From contig NZ_CP047028.1 in assembly GCF_009796865.1 (NCBI RefSeq), positions 2,418,001 through 2,482,000 of the forward strand: a DNA stretch of 64,000 bases, given 5' to 3'. Under the pieces are notes generated by a model, which saw only the letters and a program-made list of their open reading frames with translations, searched no databases and was not told the origin of the DNA. Shown here piece by piece: positions 46,525 through 56,482 of the stretch. Source of the DNA: Formosa sp. L2A11 (GTDB lineage: Bacteria > Bacteroidota > Bacteroidia > Flavobacteriales > Flavobacteriaceae). Position numbers and translations under genes: made by a program. Each line of letters opens with the position of its first letter. Positions within the stretch are counted from its first letter, which is position 1.

Positions 46525-48213
46525 ATGCGAATTCCCTTCCTTTTATTTTTATTAATACCTTTTGTTTTATTTTCACAAAACCCTTATCCTCAAGATTATT
46601 TTAGCGATCCGTTAGAAATTCCTATTGTTTTAGCAGGAACATTTGCCGAGTTAAGAGCGAATCATTTTCATTCTGGAATGGATATAAAAACGCAACATCG
46701 CCAAGGGTTAAAGGTTTTGGCTGCTGCAGATGGTTTTGTAAGTCGTATAAACATTTCACCTTTTGGTTACGGTAAAGCACTATACATAACTCATCCTAAC
46801 GGATATACAACGGTATATGCACACTTGTCTAAATTAGCGCCTAAAATTGAAGCTTATTTAAAAGAGCAACAATACGAGAAGGAATCTTACGCAATAGGAT
46901 TATACCCTCCTATTAAAGCTTTATTAGTAAAAAAAGGAGAAGTTGTAGCTTACAGTGGAAACACAGGAGGTTCTGGCGGACCGCATTTACATTTCGAAAT
47001 TAGAGATAAAAACGAACATCCGTTAAACCCAATGCTATTTGGTATTACAACTAAAGATACCAAGAAACCTTTAATTAGTGGTTTATATGCATACCCAATT
47101 AGCGAAGATGCACAGATTAACAACTCTAATAGCAAGCAAAAAATTAGACTTAGAAAACAAGCAGATGGTAATTTTACAGCAGGACCTATTCAGGCCTTTG
47201 GAAAAATTGGTCTTGGGGTTGAAGCCGTAGATCAGCAAGATTTAGCTAATAACAAAAATGGCGTTTACACTATTAAAACCCAATTTAATGGGAATCCTAA
47301 TTTTGAAATCGATTTTAAATCATTCTCATTCTTAGAGACCAACGATATTAACCGTTTAATAGATTTTGATATTTATAAAAAAGATAAAGATCATATTCAG
47401 AAATTATTTATCGATACAAATAACGAATTAAGTTTATATAAAAACACTATAGATCGTGGGTATTTAACCATTGCAGATAGTACTTCTGGTGTTTATAAAA
47501 TTAAAGTGAGTGATTTTAAAGGAAACGCAAGTTGGATTACAGTATCTATAAACGGAAAAAAGAATCCTGATGTGTTAACTAAAACGCCTAAAGTTACTCC
47601 TTATTATATCTATGAAGATAAGTCGCTTACATTAGAAGAAGAAAATGTAACTGTAAACATGTACAAAAATACGTTTTACGATAATTTCTTTCTAGATTTT
47701 AAAGTCGCTAACGACACTTTGCAATTGCTTCCTATTGGGTATGCCGCTAGAAAAAACTTTAGAGTAGCCTTCGATATTTCTAAATACAATGAAGCCGATA
47801 AAGACAACCTTTTTATTGCCGAATTAGTTGGATATAAAAAATGGCCAAGTTATTCTAAAACCTTAAGAAAAGACAATACACTTTATACTTATACTAAAGA
47901 CTTAGGCTATTACACCTTAGTTTCAGATACTGTGGCACCTACCATTAAAGCGCTTAATTTTAAGAACAACCAATGGTTAAGCAGCTCTAAAACACTTGAA
48001 GTAGAAATTGAAGACGATATGTCTGGTATTTCAGATTATAGAGCAACCATAAATGGAAAATGGGTTTTAATGGAATACGAGTATAAAACAAACATTTTAA
48101 CGTACCATTTTAGCGATCAGAAAACCGTAGAAGGGCAAAACGATTTTAAACTAATTGTGACTGATAATGTAGGAAATAGTTCTACTTTTGAAGCTAGTTT
48201 TCATAGAAAATAA
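46525..48213 (+). CDS. M23-family metallopeptidase (LytM-like), secreted
   Basis: 562 residues with signal peptide MRIPFLLFLLIPFVLFSQ. The peptidase domain is at about residues 30-175: first ligands in ELRANHFHSGMDIKTQHRQG, then VYAHLSKLAPKIEAYL and the HxH motif in GGSGGPHLHFEIRDK. The remaining 380 residues are beta-rich, with repeats such as YLTIADSTSGVYKIKVSDFK that suggest Ig-like or beta-sandwich domains. It probably cuts peptidoglycan in the periplasm. Its stop codon is immediately followed by the ATG of the TonB receptor gene, so the two form one unit. Confidence 0.92.
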   Translation: MRIPFLLFLLIPFVLFSQNPYPQDYFSDPLEIPIVLAGTFAELRANHFHSGMDIKTQHRQGLKVLAAADGFVSRINISPFGYGKALYITHPNGYTTVYAHLSKLAPKIEAYLKEQQYEKESYAIGLYPPIKALLVKKGEVVAYSGNTGGSGGPHLHFEIRDKNEHPLNPMLFGITTKDTKKPLISGLYAYPISEDAQINNSNSKQKIRLRKQADGNFTAGPIQAFGKIGLGVEAVDQQDLANNKNGVYTIKTQFNGNPNFEIDFKSFSFLETNDINRLIDFDIYKKDKDHIQKLFIDTNNELSLYKNTIDRGYLTIADSTSGVYKIKVSDFKGNASWITVSINGKKNPDVLTKTPKVTPYYIYEDKSLTLEEENVTVNMYKNTFYDNFFLDFKVANDTLQLLPIGYAARKNFRVAFDISKYNEADKDNLFIAELVGYKKWPSYSKTLRKDNTLYTYTKDLGYYTLVSDTVAPTIKALNFKNNQWLSSSKTLEVEIEDDMSGISDYRATINGKWVLMEYEYKTNILTYHFSDQKTVEGQNDFKLIVTDNVGNSSTFEASFHRK

Positions 48214-50688
48214 ATGAACATACATACTAACTACAAACATTTCTTTTTAAACGTACTCTACTTTTTAATTCCTTTTATGGCGGTAGCCCAAAGCGGAACT
48301 TTACAGGGTGTTATTTTAGACGAACAAAATCAGCCAATTTCTAACGTTAATATTAATGCGGGGTCACAGGGAACACAATCTAACGAGAATGGGTTTTATA
48401 TTATAAAAATACCTCATAGCAAAAATGTAAAAATAGTATTTACACATCTCTCTTTTAAATCTATTACGGCAAGTTTTAATTTAAAAGATGGCGAGATTTT
48501 CGAATTTAATCCCGTAATGAATACCAAAGTAGAACAAATTGCTACCGTGGTTTTATCGGGAACAAAACGTAAAGACGTACAAGGAATAGTGACTTTAAAC
48601 CCTACCGTAATTCGAAAAATACCGGGAGCAAATCCAGGAATAGAAAACCTTTTAAAAACGCTTCCTGGTGTAAGTAGTAATAACGAGCTAAGTACACAGT
48701 ATTCTGTACGTGGCGGAAATTACGACGAAAACTTAGTGTATGTAAATGGTATTGAAGTTTACAGACCGTTTTTAGTCCGTTCTGGGCAACAAGAAGGATT
48801 AAGTTTTGTAAACACAGATATGGTACAGAATGTAGATTTTTCTGCCGGAGGGTTTCAAGCCAAATACGGCGATAAATTGTCTTCTGTTTTAGACATAACC
48901 TATAGAAAACCTATAGATTTTGGAGTTAATGCAGATTTAAGTTTACTTGGCGGAAGCGTGTCTGTAGAAGGTATAAGTAAAGATTCTAAATTTACAAGTC
49001 TTGTAGGTTTGCGTTACCGCGACAACAGTTTATTGGTAAATGCTAAAGAAACAGAAACCAATTACGATCCTAAATTTGCAGATATTCAGACCTTTTTTAC
49101 ATATCAGTTTACAGATAAATTCAGTTTAAATTTCTTAGGAAATGCTTCTATTAATAAATACAATTACGAGCCAGAAACACGCCAAACTAATTTCGGAACT
49201 ATAGACGATGCACAAGCCTTAATTGTATATTATGAAGGCGAAGAAAAAGACACATACCAAACTCTTTTTGGTGCTTTAGATGCAACGTACAATGTTAACG
49301 ATAATTTAAGTTTACATTTAGTAGGATCTACCTATCACACTACAGAAGAAGAGTATTTTGATATTTTAGCAGAATACAGATTAGGGGAAGTAAATAGCGA
49401 TATAGGAGGTGAAAATTTAGGCGAAGTAGAATATAGCGAAGGTATTGGCGGACAACTTAATCACGGAAGAAACGATTTAGATGCTTTAATTACAAACATA
49501 GAACACAAAGGAACGTACACAACTCATGGAAACGATTTTAATTGGTCTGTAAAATACACCAATGAAGATATTCGTGACAGATTGGTAGAATGGGAAGTTA
49601 TAGACTCTGCAGGGTTTTCTATAAATGCACCAGATTATTACGTCCCTAACGACCAACCTTACAATGCTTACGAAGGTCCGTTGGTTGCCTACCAGAATGT
49701 AAGAGCAACAAACAACACAACTATAAATCGTATTCAAGCGTATGTACAATGGAGTCGTCGTTTTGAAATGGGAGAACATGAAATTTGGGTAAACGCCGGG
49801 GTTCGCTCCCATTCGTGGACTGTAAGCGGAGACGATATTAATAAAACATCGCAAACTGTATTTAGCCCAAGAGCACAATTTGCCATAAAACCAAATTGGA
49901 AAAACGATATGTTGTTTAGAGTCTCTGGAGGATTATACTATCAGCCCCCTTTTTACAGAGAATTAAGAGATGCTGCAGGAACAGTTGTCCCTGATGTAAA
50001 GGCACAAAAATCTGTTCATTTTGTTGTGGGTAACGATTATAGTTTCCAAATGTGGGATCGTCCTTTTAAATTAACTACCGAAGCTTATTACAAAGACATA
50101 ACAAACGTAAACCCATATACAGTAGACAATGTTCGTATTAGATACGCTGCCAATAATAATGCTGTTGCTTATGCTTACGGTTTAGACTTACGTTTAAATG
50201 GCGCCTTTGTACCAGGAACAGAATCTTGGTTTAGTTTTGGGTATTTAAAAACAGAAGAAAACATAGATAACCGTGGGTATATTGCAAGACCTACAGATCA
50301 GCGTTTAAAATTTGGTGCTCTATTTCAAGATTATGTGCCAAACATACCTGCTATGAAAATGTATTTAAACCTGGTATATAATACAGGATTACCTGGTGGT
50401 TCTCCTAGTTATGCAGACCCTTATGTTTACCAAACCAGATTACCAGATTATAAACGTGCAGATTTAGGATTACAATATGTTATTGTAAACGAGAATAAAG
50501 AATTTAAAAATGGTTGGAAAAAGCCTTTTAAATACTTGTCTGTAGGATTTGAAATTTTTAATGTATTCGATGTACAAAACTCTATTACAAATACTTGGGT
50601 ACGCGATGTATATAGTAAAACACAATACGCTATCCCTAATTACTTAACACCTAGAGTTTTTAATATTAGAACCACTATGAAGTTTTAA
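48214..50688 (+). CDS. TonB-dependent receptor with carboxypeptidase-regulatory domain
   Basis: 824 residues. Signal peptide, then a CarboxypepD_reg-like domain (LQGVILDEQNQPISNVNI ... IKIVFTHLSFKSI region), then the plug with GANPGIENLLKTLPGVSS, YSVRGGNYDENLVYVNGIEV and FQAKYGDKLSSVLDITYR, and a long beta-barrel ending in the C-terminal beta strand LTPRVFNIRTTMKF. Outer-membrane importer; the substrate cannot be read from sequence. The ATG follows the stop of the M23 gene with no gap. Confidence 0.93.
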   Translation: MNIHTNYKHFFLNVLYFLIPFMAVAQSGTLQGVILDEQNQPISNVNINAGSQGTQSNENGFYIIKIPHSKNVKIVFTHLSFKSITASFNLKDGEIFEFNPVMNTKVEQIATVVLSGTKRKDVQGIVTLNPTVIRKIPGANPGIENLLKTLPGVSSNNELSTQYSVRGGNYDENLVYVNGIEVYRPFLVRSGQQEGLSFVNTDMVQNVDFSAGGFQAKYGDKLSSVLDITYRKPIDFGVNADLSLLGGSVSVEGISKDSKFTSLVGLRYRDNSLLVNAKETETNYDPKFADIQTFFTYQFTDKFSLNFLGNASINKYNYEPETRQTNFGTIDDAQALIVYYEGEEKDTYQTLFGALDATYNVNDNLSLHLVGSTYHTTEEEYFDILAEYRLGEVNSDIGGENLGEVEYSEGIGGQLNHGRNDLDALITNIEHKGTYTTHGNDFNWSVKYTNEDIRDRLVEWEVIDSAGFSINAPDYYVPNDQPYNAYEGPLVAYQNVRATNNTTINRIQAYVQWSRRFEMGEHEIWVNAGVRSHSWTVSGDDINKTSQTVFSPRAQFAIKPNWKNDMLFRVSGGLYYQPPFYRELRDAAGTVVPDVKAQKSVHFVVGNDYSFQMWDRPFKLTTEAYYKDITNVNPYTVDNVRIRYAANNNAVAYAYGLDLRLNGAFVPGTESWFSFGYLKTEENIDNRGYIARPTDQRLKFGALFQDYVPNIPAMKMYLNLVYNTGLPGGSPSYADPYVYQTRLPDYKRADLGLQYVIVNENKEFKNGWKKPFKYLSVGFEIFNVFDVQNSITNTWVRDVYSKTQYAIPNYLTPRVFNIRTTMKF

Positions 50689-50753
50689 ATATATTGTATT
50701 AATAGAGAGGTCTAAACATTGGTTTAATAGAAGTTGTGTGTAATTTGAGAAAA

Positions 50754-51305
50754 ATGAGTAGAACTCGGAAAATTATAATAGTAATCTCAATTATCGTCTT
50801 AGGATTTATAATACTCCGATTGTTTTTTATGAATTACTATTATGACTTTTCAGAATATTTGACACTTAAGGATAAAATTGTTTGGACAGAAAACAGGAAA
50901 CTTAAATATTCCGACTTTAATTTTACAATTGACCCTGAATTGAAAAATCTTGACGCAAGAATTGGACTTCATTCCAGATTTAATACAAATGACCCGATTT
51001 TATTCAGGTCGCACACGGTTTTTGAACCTAAAAACGCAACAATATCTGACACAACCGACCCAAGAGATTTAAGAGTAGCTCAAGTTAAATTTGATTTACT
51101 TGAAACATATCGGCGTAGAATGGAAAAAGAAGTTAATAGTTTAAGAAAATCAAATGTAACAGAATTATATCCATCCGATTTTGATAAAATGCATAGACGA
51201 TATTATTCTGATTTTACTAAGGAATGGTTAAGTTATAGCGATTCTATTTATAACATACAAACATTAGAACGTTTGGAAAAGAAAGTAAAAACTGAATTAA
51301 AATAA
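50754..51305 (+). CDS. Hypothetical protein with N-terminal membrane anchor, possibly DUF922-like
   Basis: About 183 residues from MSRTRKIIIVISIIVLGFII; an ATG 18 bases upstream is also in frame. After the membrane helix comes DKIVWTENRKLKYSDFNFT, a W...L.[WY]SDF pattern like the start of DUF922 (putative secreted zinc protease) domains, and later VAQVKFDLLETYRRRMEKEV. The HExxH motif expected for such a protease is not visible. It ends 11 bases before IS91-like copy D, so its original terminator or cassette end was displaced. Confidence 0.6.
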   Translation: MSRTRKIIIVISIIVLGFIILRLFFMNYYYDFSEYLTLKDKIVWTENRKLKYSDFNFTIDPELKNLDARIGLHSRFNTNDPILFRSHTVFEPKNATISDTTDPRDLRVAQVKFDLLETYRRRMEKEVNSLRKSNVTELYPSDFDKMHRRYYSDFTKEWLSYSDSIYNIQTLERLEKKVKTELK

Positions 51306-51588
51306 AAACTACACACAATAACTAAGTATTCGGCTCGCCGATAGGCCAGAGCTGAATATTGTGTTGACGAAGTCGGCAGAAGATGTCTCTTATGGGAAAA
51401 ACGATATGTTTAGGGAAGGATGCTTTGGTAATCGATTGTAGTTTACATGTTTAAACTACGCTGATCAGTCTTTATTTGGAAGAGATTGTTTCTTTTTTCG
51501 GTAACACTTAATATAATTTCACTTTATAATGGCTTAAATTTTAAGTTTAGCCATTGAGAGGTCTGTCCGCGCTTGCAGATTGTTTTTT

Positions 51589-52727
51589 TTAATTGACCCT
51601 ATTTAATTTTTTATCTCTTAATAATACCCTCCAATTTTCGGGAGGACCACGATCGTTAAATAGTAGTATGGTATGTAGTTTTCCTTTTTTACAAACGGGA
51701 CAACGACGGTGTAAAACAGGTTCGACTGTTTTAATACTCACTATCTTTTTACAAGCCAGTTCGGCTTGTAGTCTCGGTAATTTCTCTTTTTTCCAGCTGC
51801 TGCTTAAAATACCGTAATGCCGTATGCGTGTAAAGCCTTTGGGTAAAATATGCAAAGCAAAGCGTCTAACAAATTCTTCACTGGACAAAGTCAACTTTAT
51901 CTTTTTAGCTTGGTGCCGGTAATCTTTCGCGGTAAAAGTCACCGTTTTATTTTCACGATCTACAGCAATAATACGATGGTTACTTATTGCAATTTTATGC
52001 GTGTATCTGCCTAGATATTCAATAACATATTTTGGACTTCTAAAAGATTGTTTCGCATAGATCACCCATTTTTTACTGTACACTGTATTATAAACTTTCT
52101 TTGGGATTTTTACTTCACTTTTCCTAAGTTCAGAGATAAATTTAGCCTTAAACACCTTGCTCATAGATTTTACATTGAATAGATATTTACCTTTATTTTT
52201 TGCACTTTTCCATGTCCCTGATTTACGCCATCCACCGCCAGGAACAATACAATGCAAGTGCGGATGTAGGCTCATGTTTTGTCCCCAGGTATGAAGTATA
52301 GCAATCATACCCAGTTTAGCGCCCAAGTGTTTGGGGTTGTCTCCAAACTGTTGCAGGGTTTGCCATGCGGTTCTAAATAAACTGCTATAAATTACTTTAC
52401 CATGACTCAGGCGTAGGTATTAAACTCACTTGGAAGCGTAAAAACGATATGAAAATAAGGCACATTTAATAGTTCGCCTTCTCTGGCTTTTATCCACTGT
52501 TCACGTTTGTGTCCCTGGCATGTTGGGCAATGTCTATTTCTGCAACTGTTATAACTAATGTGTAAGGCTTGGCAACAATCGCATTTATCAATATGGCCAC
52601 CCATAGCTTTGGTGCGACACCTTCTTATGGCTTGTAACCCACGGTAATGCCAAGAGGTCAGACTCAATGTTTTGAGCTGTAGCTGTTCCATTTCTAAAAT
52701 GTCAGCTACTTTATGTTTACAAAACAT
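51589..52727 (-). pseudogene. IS91-family HUH transposase, one frameshift (copy D)
   Basis: Same protein as in the other copies. Residues 1-106 are in one frame from MFCKHKVADILE, and the rest, including the HUH core, the Tyr region and the complete C-terminal zinc ribbon ending RDKKLNRVN, is in another. One base is missing near 52409 (CCTACGCCTGAG for CCTACGCTCTGAG). The C-terminus is intact, as in copy B. The start overlaps the recombinase stop as TAATG. Confidence 0.92.
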
Positions 52728-53629
52728 TAATCGTAAAGTTTATCCAAGGGAGAAAATTTGGAACCACTAGGCAAATTGGCAACATGAAGATACGTGAGTG
52801 TCATCTCGATATGTGCATGTCCAAGAAGTTCCTTTAAACTGACGATATCAACACCATACTCTAATAAATGTGTAGCAAACGTGTGCCGTAAAGTATGGGC
52901 AGTTATCTGTTTAGAACTCCCTATTTTACTTCTGTTTTCTTTAATAATCCAGCGTATACCGTTGGTGGTTAATCCGCGTGATTCTCCAGCTTTAGAAACT
53001 TGGCTATTAAAAAGATGTCCCTGAGGGTTTTCTGTTGTGATGTATTTTTTTAATCCCCTAATCAGAAGCGGACTCAAAGGCACATAGCGATCTATTTTTC
53101 CTTTTTTCTTAGGAATAAACACGGTTTTACGCTCAAAATCGAGATCAGATAATTTAACAGCACAGAGTTCGTAGCTACGCAATCCACAGCCGTAAAGCAT
53201 ACCTATTATCAAACGATGCTTAAGATATTTAGGCGCTTTTAAAAGGCGCTTAACTTCCTCTTTATTTAGAACACATGGTAGTTTAATATCTCTTTTAATT
53301 TGAGGAAGCGCTACACGTTTGGCTTCCATGCCCATCACTTTGTAGGCTGCTCTGAGTCCGAAAATGGTGTGTTTAAAGAAACTCTCGGAAGGTGTTTTGT
53401 GAAGTTTTGGCAGTGGTAAAGATAGTTCTGAACGTGTTCTACCGATAGTTTTTCAGGACTTCGGTTGTAATGCAAAGCTAAGTGTGCCAAGCACCGGAGA
53501 TAGTTGTTTAAAGTGCTTTTGGCTTTGCCATTAATAGAAAAACTCTGTTCGAGTTTGGTTTGAAGATGACTGAAATCCTTTACATCTGAAAAGGCGCGTT
53601 CAGCAATGGTTTTACTTTTTTTTTAACAT
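52727..53629 (-). pseudogene. Tyrosine recombinase of the IS91-like element, frameshifted (copy D)
   Basis: Open from about residue 98 to the end (GMEAKRVALPQIKRDIKLPC to LYLDKLYD-type end), with Arg in GCGLRSYELC, HTLRHTFATHL and GHAHIEMTLTYLHV. A missing G near 53411 (CTGCCAAAACTTC for TTGCCAGAAACTTC) puts the N-terminal 95 residues in another frame, and the ATG at 53629 is followed by A9 as in copy C. If repaired it is identical in design to copy C. Confidence 0.88.
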
Positions 53630-53739
53630 AATAATAGATTTAAAATTTACCCATAAGTTAATAAATCTATTACTTTTACAAAAGAATAACTTATTCTGAA
53701 TCAGTCAGGAGGGCTTCCGACCGATAGGGAGGATTCGTT

Positions 53740-53870
53740 CAACACCGTATAAACTTTATTGCTGGTTTTAGCTCACTTGGGAAATTCCTCCAGAATTTCG
53801 CCCTTCACTTTTTATTTACTAAATAAGTTACTCGAAACACGCAACAAAACTTATACAAACTCGTTGCCTA
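53740..53870. repeat. attC-like imperfect palindrome 4
   Basis: The arms are GTATAAACTTTATTGC (53747-53762) and GCAACAAAACTTATAC (53841-53856), pairing over 16 positions with few mismatches. The outer cores are ACACAAC (restored without IS91-like copy D) and GTTGCCT at 53863. It lies in the core half of the window directly behind the 50754-51305 gene, and differs in arm sequence from palindromes 1-3. Confidence 0.6.
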
Positions 53871-54092
53871 CAATACTTGGAAAAATGAACCTAAAGGAGA
53901 GTTACAAGAATTGGAAAATAAAATATTAAAATTTTCAAAATAACTGCTACAAATACAATGTATAACTAATTGCTTAATTCTCGTTTGCTTAAGGAAAATA
54001 TAATGATCTAACTTTCGTACTAAAGCATGCTATTAATTATATATACTTGCCATTGGTGTATAAGCTTAACTACTGATTTCAAGTTCACTTAT
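53871..54092. other. Gene remnant and AT-rich stretch
   Basis: 53860-53942 is open on the plus strand and would give VAYNTWKNEPKGELQELENK then ILKFSK and a stop, with no start codon. It looks like the last codons of a lost gene. The rest holds nothing that I can identify. Confidence 0.4.
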
Positions 54093-54133
54093 AAAAAAAA
54101 AACGATTGATTAAACTTATAGTTAACCAATCGT
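54093..54133 (-). terminator. Terminator of the S10 peptidase gene
   Basis: Stem ACGATTG.TTAA/TTAA.CAATCGT with an A10 run on its left, i.e. a T-run on the minus strand, 31 bases after the S10 peptidase stop codon. Confidence 0.75.
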
Positions 54134-54163
54134 CTTATTAAGTATTAATAGGTGTTTAAAACC

Positions 54164-55660
54164 TTATTCTTTAGTATATTTTGCTGCTTTTCCGTTAGTA
54201 GATGCTTCTTTTATAAACTCACGAATATCATCATTAGCAGAAATTAAATCATCTTTTCTTAAGTACATCATGTGTCCGCTTCTATAACCTTTAACAGTAA
54301 AACGGTCTTTAAATTTACCACTAGGATCTATTTGTCCTACAGTATATTTAGCCGAAAAATACGTTGTTGCTCCATCATAATATCCAGATTGAACTAATAC
54401 TTTTAAATACGGGTTTTGTGCTAAAGCTTCTCTTAAACCGTCTCTAACATTGTTGTTTTTTTTATCCCAAGGATGTACATCTCCAAACATATTATATTTT
54501 AAATCTGTTTTAAAGTTTAATTCCTCTCTTATGTAGTAATTAATAGCAGGTGTAAAAGAATGAGACCACGAGCTAATTTCTGCATTATAGTCTGGAGAAA
54601 TACCCGTTTCTGTTTTGTCTATTCCTAAATATCTAGAATCTAAACGGCCAATAGTTTGCCCTGTTTTATCTCGTAATAAAGCTTTCCAGAAATAACTATT
54701 AGGCACTTCTAAGTTGCTTTGTAAGACTTCTTTTTCTGTTAAACCAGAATAATAGGCTACTTTTTTTGCGACTTGTTGTTTTTTTGTTTGAGAAATAAAA
54801 CCACCTTTAGCAATGGCTGGCATAAGGTTATTTATGGCGTAATCTTCTACTTCTGGTAATATCTCTAATAAATCTTTTTGTTGTAATTCTGGAGGTAAAA
54901 CGTTGTGATACCATGCAGTAGCAGTAAAATAAGGTAAATTTAAAGCAGAATAAATAGGTTGTCCTGTGCTGTATAATTTATAATCTGCTGGCGAGACCAT
55001 AATTACACCATTTAAATACATCCATTGTTTAGACTGTAATTCGTTAGCCAAGCCCATAACACGTGTACCACCGTAACTTTCGCCAATAATATATTTAGGG
55101 GATTCCCATCGGTTTTTTCTAGTTACAAAAGTATTTACCCATTCAGCCAAGTACTTAATGTCTGCATTTATACCAAAAAAGACATCGCGCTCAGGTAATT
55201 TTCCATCTTTATCGGGAATCATTCTAGAATATCCTGTGTTTACCGGGTTTACGTAAACAATATCTGCAACGTCTAAAATAGAGTTCGGGTTATCCTTTAC
55301 ACCATAAGGTTGAACGGGATAACCTTCGTCATCAATATTTAAAATTTTAGGACCTGTATACGCAATATGCATCCAAACAGAAGCAGAACCCGGACCGCCA
55401 TTAAAAGAAATTAATAAAGGTCTGTTGGCTTTATCCTTAACATTGTTACGTTCGTAATATGTGTAATATAATGAAGCTATTGGGGCTCCTTTTTTATCCC
55501 AAACGGGTTGTGTTCCTGTTGTTGCAGTGTATGAGATACTTTTATTTTTAATAGTAGTTGTATGTGTGGTTACAACCATAGTATCTATAGGGATTTTTAC
55601 AGATTGAGAAATGGCGCAAACCGTAAAGAGCGTAAATAGAACAGTGAAATAATGTTTCAT
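54164..55660 (-). CDS. Secreted S10-family serine carboxypeptidase
   Basis: 498 residues with signal peptide MKHYFTVLFTLFTVCAIS. The S10 triad and flanking motifs are present: LLISFNGGPGSASVWMH (oxyanion region), IIGESYGGTRVMGLAN (Ser), LVQSGYYDGATTYFSA (Asp) and YRSGHMMYLRKDDL (His). It removes C-terminal amino acids outside the cytoplasm. Intact, with its own terminator; its start is close to the next upstream gene (58-base gap), so it may be cotranscribed with the TIGR02757-CPBP-LolD genes. Confidence 0.93.
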   Translation of the reverse strand: MKHYFTVLFTLFTVCAISQSVKIPIDTMVVTTHTTTIKNKSISYTATTGTQPVWDKKGAPIASLYYTYYERNNVKDKANRPLLISFNGGPGSASVWMHIAYTGPKILNIDDEGYPVQPYGVKDNPNSILDVADIVYVNPVNTGYSRMIPDKDGKLPERDVFFGINADIKYLAEWVNTFVTRKNRWESPKYIIGESYGGTRVMGLANELQSKQWMYLNGVIMVSPADYKLYSTGQPIYSALNLPYFTATAWYHNVLPPELQQKDLLEILPEVEDYAINNLMPAIAKGGFISQTKKQQVAKKVAYYSGLTEKEVLQSNLEVPNSYFWKALLRDKTGQTIGRLDSRYLGIDKTETGISPDYNAEISSWSHSFTPAINYYIREELNFKTDLKYNMFGDVHPWDKKNNNVRDGLREALAQNPYLKVLVQSGYYDGATTYFSAKYTVGQIDPSGKFKDRFTVKGYRSGHMMYLRKDDLISANDDIREFIKEASTNGKAAKYTKE

Positions 55661-55717
55661 AGCGTGTTGTTTTTTATAAGGAATTGGAATCGTATTATAA
55701 ATATAATAAAACAGAGT

Positions 55718-56482
55718 TTAAAATCCTTCAAACACCCCTAAACCAAAGAGTGCGAAGTCGTATTTTACAGGATCTTTTTTATCTAATTTTCGTAAAGCGC
55801 CATCTAATTCTGTTAATGCTTTACCGTCGTTTTGTTTTCTAGTAAGCACACCTAATTTTCTGGCGACATTTCCAGAATGCACATCTAAAGGGCAGGAGAG
55901 TTGTGATGGAGATAATTTGTTCCATATTCCAAAATCTACGCCAGCATTATCGTTTCTAACCATCCAACGTAAAAACATATTGATGCGTTTTGCTGCTGAA
56001 TTTTTTTTAGGATCGCTAATGTGTTTTTGTGTACGTTGTAAATGTCCGTTTTCAAAAAACACTTGCTTAAATTCGTGAATAGCTGGCTGTAAAGAATCTG
56101 TAACAGCATGTTTTGCAAATAGAGCTTCTAAACCGTTATGTTGCGTGTAAATATGTTTCAGACTTATCAGAAACTGAGATAAATCGTCGCCATTAAACGT
56201 ACGGTGTACAAATGTTTTTAGAGTTTCTAAATCTTTTTCAGAATGATTTATAACAAAATCGTAAGGCGATTGATCTAGCAATTCCATTAACTGTTTTGCA
56301 TTCTTAATAATACTTTTTCTGTTTCCCCAAGAAATTGTTGCAGTAAGAAATCCGGAAATTTCGATATCTTCTTTTAAACTAAAAAGGTGCGGGATTTGTA
56401 TCGGGTCACTTTCAATAAACTTAGGATTATTGTATTCTAGAACTTTGGCGTCTAGGAATTCTTTTAGTTCTTTTTTTGTCAT
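55718..56482 (-). CDS. TIGR02757/DUF2400 family protein
   Basis: 254 residues, cytoplasmic. The family features are seen in DPIQIPHLFSLKEDIEISGF, LTATISWGNRKSIIKNAKQL, RINMFLRWMVRNDNAGVDFG and CPLDVHSGNVARKLGVL. The family is conserved in Bacteroidota, and its helix-hairpin-helix-like tail (LDKKDPVKYDFALFGLGVFE) recalls DNA glycosylases, but its reaction is not established. The start codon overlaps the stop of the CPBP gene (ATGA-type), so translation is coupled. Confidence 0.9.
   Translation of the reverse strand: MTKKELKEFLDAKVLEYNNPKFIESDPIQIPHLFSLKEDIEISGFLTATISWGNRKSIIKNAKQLMELLDQSPYDFVINHSEKDLETLKTFVHRTFNGDDLSQFLISLKHIYTQHNGLEALFAKHAVTDSLQPAIHEFKQVFFENGHLQRTQKHISDPKKNSAAKRINMFLRWMVRNDNAGVDFGIWNKLSPSQLSCPLDVHSGNVARKLGVLTRKQNDGKALTELDGALRKLDKKDPVKYDFALFGLGVFEGF

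Larger units (their letters stand above)
51316..53745 (-). mobile_element. IS91-like element with tyrosine recombinase, copy D (2.43 kb, inverted)
   Basis: Complete copy in the opposite orientation to A-C. The ends are CAATAACTAAG (51316) and CGTTCAACAC (53745). The plus-strand flanks rejoin as CTACACACAAC|ACCGTATAAAC at the foot of an attC-like palindrome, 11 bases after the stop of the 50754-51305 gene. Confidence 0.92.
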
